NCBI GenBank assembly: GCA_026874595.1
Contig: CM049309.1
Location: 43,229,079 to 43,293,078 of the forward strand
Length of the DNA: 64,000 bases
Origin: Sipunculus nudus
Lineage: Eukaryota > Annelida > Sipuncula > Golfingiida > Sipunculidae
Direction of reading: 5' to 3'
The notes below the pieces were generated by a model. The model saw only the letters and a program-made list of their open reading frames with translations, was not told the origin of the DNA and made no database searches. The position numbers and the translations under genes were made by a program. Below, in pieces: positions 14,501 through 22,406 of this stretch. The stretch's first letter is position 1. The number at the start of each line of letters is the position of its first letter.

Positions 14501-16329
14501 TTCTGTTTACATGTTCAGAGATATACATGATCTTTTCTTTTCATGATCAGTAATACACACGATTCTTTTGCATGTTCAGCAATAAACACATGATTCTTTT
14601 GCATGTTCAGAGATAAACACATGATTCTTTTGCATGTTCATTGATAAACACTGAGATAAACATGATTTTTTTGCATGTTCAGTGATAAACACGATTCTTT
14701 TGCAAAGGCAGTTATAAACACAGGATTCTTTTACGTGTAGTGATAAACACATGATTCTTTTGCATGCTCAGCATTATATAACACATGGTTCTTTTGCATG
14801 TTCAGCAATAAGCCTATGATTCTTTTGCATGTTCAGCAATAAACACATGATTCTTTTGCATGTTCAGTGATAAACACATGATTCTTTTGCATGTTCAGTG
14901 ACAAACACATGATTCTTTTGCATGTTCAGAGATAAACACATGATTCTTTTGCATGTTCATTGATATACACTGAGATAAACACATGATTTTTTTAGTATGT
15001 TCATTGATAAACACATGATTCTTTTGCAAAGGCAGTTATAAACACAGGATTCGTTTACATGTGCAGTGATAAACACATGATTCTTTTGCATGTGTCGTGA
15101 TAAACACAGGATTCTTTCACATGTGCAGTGGTAAACACATGATTCTTTCACAAGTTCTGTGATAAACACATGATTCTTTTGCATGTGCAGTGATAAACAT
15201 ATGATTCTTTTGCATGTTCAGTGATAAATATATGATTCTTTCACATGTGCAGTGATAAACACATGATTCTTTCACAAGCTCTGTGATGAACATGTTTGTT
15301 TGTTATAGAAGAGGGATGGAAATAGCTAAACTAGGAGAGGGATAAGTTATTAATATAAAAATATTTGTGATTTGTGCAAAGACTATGTTCAGTCTTCTAA
15401 TCATGTAGGATTAAGTTTGCCATACCAGCATTTTCTCACACTTTCACTTTCGCAAGGCAGGCTGCACAATATCTTGATAAGTAGCCCTAGACTTATGGTG
15501 CTCAGCTGACAACTTCCTGTATGTGCATCCTTGTATAAGCAGGTACCATGGTTTTCAACAGCTGATGCATCAATTATCATTTTGCAACATACAAGTGTAC
15601 TGTGTTAATGTTCAGTAGTTTATATTTTGATGAGAAAGCAGATACAGCTGGATGGTATAAATGGGTATTGTATGATTATGATTGTAATTGATATCATATG
15701 GTTATTTCTATGTGATAATCAAATCTTTACATCAGTAAAGACCTCAAAAGCACAAATTAACCAAGGGAATGATAAAAAATTCAGGCTGAAACAGATTGAG
15801 GTTATATGAAAATTAAAACAAAATGTGGAATATGGTTATACATACGGATATAAGATTTAATTACTTTATTTAATTTTTACAAGCAGTTTTACAAAACCAT
15901 GGATATAAAATATCATATAGGGGCAAGCACAAGAAATCTTTAATACCTAGCTACAAGGTTATTCCTAATCAGATTCTCAGTGCCCCAACATCAGCTCTGG
16001 AGCAAAGTTTCCTTCTGCATTAACCTCCATGATTAATACAACATCAATGGCCTGGAGCCACACCCACCTCTGTGGAACAGGTGTGTCATGTCACGAGCTT
16101 TCATGTTGTGGTGCATCTCAACCATAAAACCCAGGGCCTTGAAGCGCTTGTACAGCTGTGCAGCATCGGTATCAGAACCAGGGCGGTCAGGCTTGCCCAG
16201 GCCGGGCTGGAACTGGTGGTTATTGATGATGACTGCGATTCCTCTGTTGGAGTGACGCATGTAGTACATGTTATCATCTTCAGAGTCCTTTGTGCCAAAA
16301 ACAAAGTCAAAATCTCCGTCTTCTGACAT
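5317..16329 (-). CDS. Pseudocaspase A (caspase-3/7-like, catalytic Cys replaced by Ser)
   Basis: Four-exon gene model: join of 16329-16068, 14197-14019, 9491-9329 and 5549-5317, read on the minus strand (837 bp, 278 residues). It encodes a caspase p20 and p10 with a short acidic N-terminal segment of about 22 residues (MSEDGDFDFVFG...). Visible landmarks are HSNRGIAVIINN (residues 26-37), Arg49 at the position of the first substrate-binding Arg, THGEED with the catalytic His at 106, GKPKLFFIQ at the end of exon 2, then ASRG at 148-151 instead of ACRG, so the nucleophile position is Ser149. The p10 starts near HRIPAQADFLMAFSTVAG, followed by YAAWANTKKGSWFVQALC, where the S1-pocket Arg (SWR) is Ala207. 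LTRVN and TKDLYFFSK close the protein. An EEFD-A linker sequence (Asp171) resembles a processing site. All frames and splice sites are intact, so this is not an ordinary decayed copy. Inferred role: non-catalytic caspase homologue. Confidence 0.88.
5640..6130. repeat. Tandem repeat of about 60 bp in intron 3 of gene A
   Basis: About eight diverged units with the core GTGATCTCCAGTGGGAATAT, then TTCTTCAGTTTAAATGCAAA and CTTTTACAAAGATATATAAA. It begins about 90 bp after the exon-4 acceptor of gene A. Confidence 0.85.
6550..8790. repeat. Composite repeat element in intron 3 of gene A
   Basis: Mosaic of diverged tandem blocks. GGTGGCACCACC-type palindromes lie near 6732 and 6860 and GGTGGCGCCACC near 8297. 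A ~30-bp GAACTCTTGACCTG unit repeats at 7030-7260. Three ~160-500-bp spaced blocks start near 7920, 8105 and 8415 (AAGTTCAGCTTCCCGTAACT type). The end is marked by ACGACGCAC repeats and AGCTCACAGGTTCGCTAAAA near 8760. No transposase frame seen. Confidence 0.6.
9062..9121 (+). repeat. Retroposon-like 3' tail with (ATT)n
   Basis: CACTGTAGATTTTAAGCTTT followed by AAAATAAA and (ATT)n. The same tail occurs near 57465-57520, suggesting 3' ends of one LINE or SINE family. Confidence 0.5.
9329..9491 (-). CDS. Exon 3 of pseudocaspase A (active-site exon, ASRG)
   Basis: A 163-bp exon with a TGATGTAG acceptor and a GTCAGC donor, phases 0 to 1. The first codons are GCC AGC AGG GGT, giving Ala-Ser-Arg-Gly where active caspases have Ala-Cys-Arg-Gly. 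The rest is the inter-subunit linker (EEFDAVPFEDDDEV) and the start of p10 (HRIPAQADFLMAFSTVAG). AGC is one base change from TGC. Confidence 0.9.
10913..11326. repeat. Dispersed repeat, copy 2 (intron 2 of gene A)
   Basis: Direct-orientation partner of 3791-4210, with about 80-90% match by eye. Confidence 0.75.
11913..13121 (+). CDS. Reverse transcriptase, truncated LINE ORF2
   Basis: A 402-residue open frame. RT motifs in order are NDLRPVALTSILTKSLER (15-32), QFAYSSNRCTSDAI (50-63), FIDYSSAFNTI with the catalytic Asp (86-96), GAPQGCVLSAVLF (144-156) and YADD (175-178). Next come YLGCIIDRNLNWKEHV and the C-terminal SGKRL...CRTTRFKKS region seen in Jockey, CR1 and L2/Rex1-like elements. Full ORF2 proteins are about 900-1000 residues with an N-terminal endonuclease, so about half is missing. 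The frame is intact, so the insertion is fairly recent. The true start is unknown; the Met used is only the first in frame. Confidence 0.9.
   Translation: MCRPICDIYSPKVMNDLRPVALTSILTKSLERIVLNKLLPIVKPMLDQHQFAYSSNRCTSDAIATLTHYIYQHLDRDPRNYARSLFIDYSSAFNTIQPHIMINQLCRYNIPLSYCLWILDFLSDRRQHVRTSKETSSDIIINTGAPQGCVLSAVLFILYTNNLSASLSDCKIIKYADDTVILGLIHKNDESLYRKTIQYVTGWCEEHYLQLNVKKTKEVVFDFRRSKSVITPVAIKNEDVDIVENYKYLGCIIDRNLNWKEHVLNQSKKANKRLYYLYYLRKLNIDKTIITMFYNSVISSVLTYSLECWFTNISDKLKKQLNNTRKRSSRMTGTSLATHQEICETKTMAFISKVMNDKTHPLYSEFRFLPSGKRLDTIFCRTTRFKKSLVPHSIKLFNSQPS
13338..13366 (+). repeat. (TTATC)n tail of the LINE
   Basis: Five to six TTATC units directly after AATAAATG, at the 3' end of the LINE. Confidence 0.85.
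14019..14197 (-). CDS. Exon 2 of pseudocaspase A (His loop of p20)
   Basis: A 179-bp exon with a TTTTTAG acceptor and a CAG/GTTTGT donor, phases 1 to 0. It encodes residues 88-147: VAQMDHSAADCFMCAILTHG and GKPKLFFIQ. The catalytic His (106) and following Gly are kept. The exon stops exactly before the active-site tetrapeptide, as in genes B and C. Confidence 0.9.
14360..15290. repeat. 31-bp minisatellite in intron 1 of gene A
   Basis: About 28-30 diverged head-to-tail units of the form TTCAGTGATAAACACATGAT followed by TCTTTTGCATG. There are no spacers between units, so it is not a CRISPR array. It starts about 160 bp upstream (in gene sense) of exon 2 of gene A. Confidence 0.93.
16068..16329 (-). 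CDS. Exon 1 of pseudocaspase A (start codon, N-terminal p20)
   Basis: The ATG is at 16329-16327 and a GTGGGT donor follows the last base at 16068 (phase 1). It encodes 87 residues plus one base, including HSNRGIAVIINN and GSDTDAAQLYKRFKALGF, the first beta-strand and helix of p20. A splice-acceptor-like pyrimidine tract ending in TAG lies 18 bases before the ATG, and the frame back to it is open, so a 5' UTR exon or an upstream coding exon may exist. Confidence 0.85.
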
Positions 16330-16347
16330 CTTTGAGCACTTATTTTC

Positions 16348-17760
16348 CTACAAAAAGAGACATTAAAAAACCTGAACAGGATTTACAGGAAGAACCTTTA
16401 AACAGCAGAGCAGAGAGGCAGGGTGAAGTCCTGTTTAAAGATATTTTTAACAATTTTCTGGAGTATATCAAACCAAAATATAAAAGCTGTGGGGGGGGGG
16501 GGGCTGAGATTGGAAATAGAGGATTCCCATTGGAATTCATTGGAATTAAAGGTCTAAAAAATATATAAATAATACTTATAGTTATAAATAGTAACAGTTA
16601 TATCAGTATAAAAACCGTATATTTTCCTTTGGAGTGAGGTTATTTCAACACAACCCGTGCCTGTGGTTATTGCGAGGTTATGTCTTATGTCCACGGCAGC
16701 CTCAAGATCCGTCAGACACGAAATTCACAAACCATAAGCAAAAATCTGCCGTTACAGATTCTTGGTTACGCCGGAATATAAGTAAGTATACTATCAGCAC
16801 ATGTGAAAGGCCGTGAGTGACCAGGGTGACAGAGAACCCGCTCCGATTGAGGAAGTTTTGTGGAATTCCGTGTGTCAGGGTTGACGACAGGGAATTCCCT
16901 GGTCACGTGATACAAACAAATCGGTGGTTTTATTCACTAACCGTAGGGTAAATAAACCGAAGGTTAGTGAATGCCACTGTGGAAACCGTTCTGCTTTGTG
17001 TCATCTCAACATGTATTTATTTTTACCTGGTACTCAATACAAAGTTAAAAAAACTCATATCACTAATATGTAGTGAAAGTCTTTCTCTTGAGTAAAGCAA
17101 TCACTTCCTTTAAAAATAAGAATTCATTGTTACATAATATTTTTTATTACACATCTTGATCTATATATAACTAGTCCATAAGATTGAACTCCTCATGCCT
17201 CAATTGCTTTTTTTAGTGACTGTAGAGTCCATGGATTGCCCCTGCAGTTACCTATGATTAAAACATTCTATGCACAACTGTATGATTCAACATATTGCCA
17301 TTGATTTAATGTTCAGTACATCTATGTGTATTGAATTTTTGACCATTGAAAAATGGTACTGTTCTATTCACAGCAATATTTTGCACACAGGAAGTGAAAA
17401 TATGCACATAATAGTACACAGACCTGATACATTATACAGGACTGCCACCGAATTCAACATGTCTACCGGGCTGTTAATGCTTCAATTATCTCTGGAAAAT
17501 ATAAATCAATTATTGATGTTGCAGATGCTTCATTAATTCATTTCAGAATGGTTAGTTTAGATTACAGGCCTTTCAACAAACAATGTAACGTGAACATTGG
17601 TATATTTTAATCACAGGAAATATTTTTATTCAATTTCCTTTCTTAGAGTAACATATCGTTTCGTGCTTTAATCCCAGTTAACTGACCTATCCACCACAGC
17701 CCATACATGCTCCGCCCGTTAAACCTAGTTATTTTAATGACTATAATGAGCCCCTAAAAA
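16348..17760. other. Region upstream of gene A, no gene recognised
   Basis: Holds a G13 run near 16491 and AT-rich DNA. It may contain the 5' UTR exon and promoter of gene A, but neither can be placed. No domain-bearing frame found. Confidence 0.4.
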
Positions 17761-17816
17761 TCTCCAACACAGGTCTTCCATGTCCATGGTTGCAACGGCT
17801 GTTTATTAGACAATAA

Positions 17817-17953
17817 TGACGTCATAAAGGTCGATGGCGCATGACGTCGCATTGACTGACGTCATCAACTGGAATCGCTTGCTGTTCTCCATTGTTGAAT
17901 ATATATATCGCAGTCATTGTGAACTGTCTTGTCATATTTTGTACTATTTGTCT
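17817..17953. promoter_or_regulatory. Candidate promoter: CRE-like cluster and TATA-like box
   Basis: Two perfect CRE palindromes TGACGTCA (17817-17824, 17857-17864) and a TGACGTCG half-variant (17842-17849) lie within 48 bp. About 35 bp further is TATATATA (near 17900). A splice-donor-like CCAG/GTAAAAC follows near 17971. The order suggests a plus-strand first exon, but the palindromes could equally serve gene A, whose ATG is 1.5 kb away on the minus strand. CREB/ATF binding is established for this motif; its use here is inference. Confidence 0.45.
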
Positions 17954-18312
17954 CATACGAATTTCGTGCCAGGTAAAACATTATTATTCACTCGGTAGTC
18001 GGAGGAATGGCTCCTGCAACCTTTGGCCTAGAACTGTTTAAATATTGTCTCCCTTGTGTGAAAAAAAAAATATCCCGAAAACATGCCGACATGGATACTT
18101 GCACAGACCATACGTGTACGTGTTCTGCCACGGTTTGACAGAGCTATGTCAAAATATGCAAATTTTGTCCTTGTCAGATGATTGATAGACCTGCCTTGGC
18201 TTTAATTAGTATTTGCGTTTACTAATTAAATGATAAAAATAAAACGTGATTTCATGGACCGATAGACTTAACTCAGTGCCAGCTCTTATCACAAATAATG
18301 AAATCAGAGGGT

Positions 18313-18452
18313 CAGATAGTGGCAAATTAGTTATATGAGTTGCCGCATGGCGGTACTGATACCAAGTTCGATACAACGCGGGAACGTTTGATGTCTCTGT
18401 CAGAAGCAACAATTAAGTCATAACTATTTCATGGACTGGGCCAGTCTAGATG
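18313..18452. repeat. Two-copy ~140-bp repeat with conserved stem, copy 1
   Basis: Matches 19842-19978. Shared blocks include AATTAGTTATAT(G/A)AGTTGC, GAACGTT(T/A)GATGTCTCTG, GCAACAATTAAG and ACTGGGCCAGTCTA. The inner part is bounded by GTTGC (18339) and GCAAC (18406), which could pair. Confidence 0.7.
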
Positions 18453-19080
18453 ATTGACGGTTACAATTCTTACGGTCCCCTGATTGGTTGCTCGTTAGTC
18501 CAATGCATATGAATATTCATTGAATGAATATGTGAATAAGGTCACATAGAGTTCATGAATCGGTCCATTAGACGCAATAGACTTACAGAAAACTGTTGCG
18601 TCGCCGGCTAATCTATAACGGACACTTCTAATGCGTTACTTTCCGTATTTTCCAATATATAACATTTTTATGATCACTCTAGATTAACTGTCTTAGTTCA
18701 ATAGATTTAGTCAATCATGTGGCTTTTAATCGGCTAATGACTTACCAGCAGCACAAATTCCCTTACATTTTATGGGCATAAAATGTATAATATATTAGGG
18801 CTAACAGGTTTAGACAAAAATGTTAACTTGTTAAATGTTCAGAATAAGTTAAGATACAATTATTCAAAGTGATCTGCTAGCCTCTATAGAGTGACAGCCT
18901 ATGGGATACAGATACATGAAATCATAGAATATGTAAAAGTAGGGTACATGAATGCCTTAAGGATAATTTGGGCTTCCCAAAAACGCTTTATAGTATCATT
19001 AAAGAGAATATTTGTAGTAGTATTACCACGCTTAATGCACTTATTGGCAAACAGATATTCTTAAAATATGCATGAATGTC

Positions 19081-19084
<4 letters not shown>

Positions 19085-19167
<83 letters not shown>
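19085..19167. repeat. (AT)n microsatellite
   Basis: About 41 AT dinucleotides. Confidence 0.97.
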
Positions 19168-19169
<2 letters not shown>

Positions 19170-19352
19170 AGCTTTATATTAATCCGATTTGTACTTTAAG
19201 CCAGATTTGTTCCATGTACATCATCATATGATGTTTGTTATTAGATAATAATTAATAATAGTACATATCCTTTATGATATGTTATATGCCACCCAGGAGC
19301 GTGTTATGATATTAAGAATTTAGATGATTATGCTGATGTTTAATTTTTCATT

Positions 19353-19406
19353 TTTTCTTCTTCTTCATCTTCATCTTTATCTTCTTCTTTTTCTTTTTCT
19401 TCTTAT
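19353..19406. repeat. CTT-rich pyrimidine tract
   Basis: Imperfect TTC/TTCATC repeats, strand-asymmetric C/T. Confidence 0.8.
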
Positions 19407-19841
19407 TTTTATCATTTTAATTAATTATTTTGTTATTTGTGTATGTTGGCCATGATGCTGCATTAAAGCGATTACGACTTTCTGGTTTACACATTATATA
19501 AACCTATAGATTAGCTTAACTAAATTCATGTATATATCATTATATGTAATTGCATGCGGTATGGAGACAAAATTTCGTATGTATATCGCTTAAAACCCAA
19601 GTCCTTGCATATGTGTATATGCGTGAAAATTGCTCATGTATGATTTTATAACGGTGTAATTCCATGTGTCCGCAGCGTATATACATCCGTATGTGCGTAT
19701 ATGTGTATAAGCTACATGGATTCCCGACAAAACGATGTCAGTTTAATGAAGAACAATACACAAATTTGAATATTTTCTGACCTCTGCCCACATCAGTATG
19801 CAAACATAAAATAAATGTTAAATCAAACGGGTGATGTAGTC

Positions 19842-19978
19842 TTAGCACTGCCTAATTAGTTATATAAGTTGCTGCGAGGTGGCAGTATCGACACTGAGTG
19901 CGATACAGTGAGAGAACGTTAGATGTCTCTGCCAGAGGCAACAATTAAGATCCATTTCATTTACTGGGCCAGTCTACA
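19842..19978. repeat. Two-copy ~140-bp repeat with conserved stem, copy 2
   Basis: Partner of 18313-18452. Inner stem ends GTTGC (19868) and GCAAC (19938). In this copy GGTGGCAG faces CTGCCAG, giving a longer potential stem. Confidence 0.7.
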
Positions 19979-19999
19979 TCCTCTCAGGTCTCTCTGTTT

Positions 20000-20960
20000 T
20001 TGTTATGAAAGTTTTTATTAGTTTCATTTCAAGTTAAAAATTATATTGTAGAGTAGAGGATTAATTTTCAACAAATTAAATAAATACCTTCCTTACATCT
20101 TATTTAAGAAACAGAATTATTTGAAAATATGAGAAATCAGTCTACAATTAAAATGCATATCAGACCCACTAATGGCGGTCAAGGGTCATTGGTCACATGC
20201 AAAAACAGCCTCAATGGACAGCTGCTGATTGGATGCTGTCATGTAAACACTCTAAAAAATATAACTTGCTAAACAAAAAAGATGGCTACTCATACATGCA
20301 GGAACACATATCTGCCAGATCATTATGAAGAGACTAAACAGTTGAAAAAAATGGAGATTTATTATAAAATTCCGAATTGCATATTATTTTGTCACTTCCC
20401 TATTCAATTTTCTAGGAAATAATTGAAAAATATAAACTTTTAAGAAATTTATCTACAAAAAACAGTTGGACAGCAGGTGGTTATACGGACTACATCAAAA
20501 GCTATTCTGGGAATCCATCAACATATGAAGCCATGAGGCTCATAACCAAATATGCCGCGTCCTCTGGCTCATTTCATTGCTACACAAAATTGGAAAGAAA
20601 CTGGTCACTTAATTGTTTTAGTTATATTGCTTTTAGTTAAATGTTTTAACTGCATTTAGGAGGTGCAGCCGTGCTGAAACCAAGGAATCCCGACCATCAG
20701 TCTCGGAATGCAAAGAGCATTTCGCAAATTGAATCGTGTGTACATACATTTAATGTTAACATTTTGTATGCTAATTTATTTAATTCTTCACAAGAAAAAA
20801 TAATAAAATCAAGCTTTTGCGCAGCTTTGGTATTTAATAAAGCAATGCAAATATGAACATGCAACTATTATTCATGTACACATAAATAAAATACTCATGA
20901 TACACATTTATTCAATTTCAATGGTTAAAAATAGATCAATACATATAATACAGGTATCTT
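20000..20960. other. Intergenic, nothing recognised
   Basis: AT-rich, short frames only, no domain or repeat partner identified by eye. Confidence 0.4.
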
Positions 20961-20963
20961 GAA

Positions 20964-21078
20964 ATATATATATATATATATATTTATGTATATATAAGTA
21001 TATATATATATATAATATATATATATATACAAATATCTATCGCTATGTTTGTTTTATATAACAGTCTCACATACATAT

Positions 21079-21122
<44 letters not shown>

Positions 21123-21150
21123 TTATTTATCTATCTATCTATCTATATAC
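20964..21150. repeat. (AT)n and (ATCT)n compound microsatellite
   Basis: Two AT tracts broken by about 50 bp of unique sequence, then CTATCTATCTATCTAT. Confidence 0.9.
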
Positions 21151-21753
21151 AAATATGTTTTTATGTTGTGTATATGGCATGTTCCTAGATGGGGAACAGT
21201 ACCGCATTACGAAAAGAAATAAATCTCGGGGAAGTGAACGCGACAAGAATAAAAATCTTTGGCTGTGTGGGAGTTAACAAAATATATTGAGATGAAGGGG
21301 GGGGGGTTAAAAAAATAATGATATTTAGTGGGCCGTATGCACACATGCAGATACACATAAATTATGCAAGTTGCACAATCATTATACGTAATTACTTAAA
21401 GGACAAGTGTGAATTAATTTAAATGAAAAATGAGGTTTCGAAACTCTAAATATTGATTACATTATTATCACTTGTGGCTTTCGTGTCGCATATTTCGTGT
21501 TTTATTATTCACCGTCAAGCCCTGAAGTTTCGTTAGACATTGCTCCTTTTTATATTGAGAGCTTTTACATGAAACTAGGACTGAACCAAACAAATTAATA
21601 TAGGTGACCTCAACGGGTTAATATGTGTTAAAGGCACAAGTCTAAAACTGATACACTGGACTAGCCCTATAAAAATCAACGATTTATAAATTATATTAAA
21701 AATATTAATCCATGCTAAATTATTAGGGTTTTATCAGATTAATATAAAATGTA

Positions 21754-21856
21754 CAGAAGCGGATCCGGGGGGGGGGGGGGGGTTTAGGGTTTTCATTTGT
21801 CCTCCTGGGTTGGACCCCCCCCCCCCCCCTTTTCCTAAATCCTGGATCCGCCCCTG
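21754..21856. mobile_element. Tiny G/C-run foldback MITE with 5-bp duplication
   Basis: A 103-bp element. The left end CAGAAGCGGATCC and right end GGATCCGCCCCTG are inverted repeats. Inside are a G17-18 run and a C15 run that can pair into one long hairpin. ATGTA (21749-21753) before it is repeated as ATGTA (21857-21861) after it, a convincing target duplication. Non-coding. Confidence 0.75.
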
Positions 21857-22173
21857 ATGTACTATGTAACAAGCGTTTATATTTCAGACACAAATATTTA
21901 ACATTGAAAATGATATCCTGATAATGGATTGTAACTATCTGAAATAATCCAATTTAAAAAAAATTGGGGCACCATTTTGTCTCAGGAAGTGTATCACAGA
22001 ATTATGCCCAGTCGGATATACAAGTTTGTTAAATGTATTAACATTGTTTCAAAACATGCAGTATCTTCATAGTTTGCGTATTGAGTTTGCTCATACCTTT
22101 TGTATATAATGATATACAAGTGAAAATACTAAATGTTAAGACTTTTCCGCTAGGATTTCCAGTGAGGGAGGTC

Positions 22174-22406
22174 TTATTTGGGAGCAAAGTACAGCTCTTT
22201 GGTCAGCATTGACATCATACACGGCATCTGCTTCATCCCGCTGTACTTCTTGTTTTTACCGCTGGACTCGCCCTCGAAGGCCACCAGCTGATTGACGCGA
22301 GTCATCAGTTTGCCGATCTCCTCTCTTTCGCCAAAGGTTCTCATGACATCACAGAGCGCCTGGATGAACCAGGAACCGGCCTTCGAATGGGAAAATGAAA
22401 CGTGTC
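22174..22406 (-). CDS. Exon 4 of pseudocaspase B (p10 C-terminus)
   Basis: A 233-bp exon, the same length as exon 4 of gene A, with a CTTTTTCAG acceptor and a TAA stop at 22176-22174. It encodes HVSFSHSKAGSWFIQALC, LMTRVNQLVAFEGES and MPCMMSMLTKELYFAPK. Both the Trp and the Arg of SWR are changed (F188, S189). Confidence 0.9.

Noticed and set aside
14957-15184. 75-residue minus-strand frame with repeated ESCVY/HVFIT
   Set aside because: It is the 31-bp minisatellite read as protein.
14360-15290. CRISPR-like array of ~31-bp repeats
   Set aside because: Units are directly adjacent without unique spacers, are diverged, and lie in an intron of an animal gene; it is a minisatellite.
16072-16326. 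Plus-strand frame opposite exon 1 of gene A (and similar ones at 27.4, 51.5 and 52 kb)
   Set aside because: Antisense shadows of caspase exons with no domain of their own.
19868-19942. U4 snRNA (GTGGCAGTATCG resembles the U4 5' end)
   Set aside because: The match is limited to about a dozen bases; the rest and the Sm site do not fit, and copy 1 lacks it.
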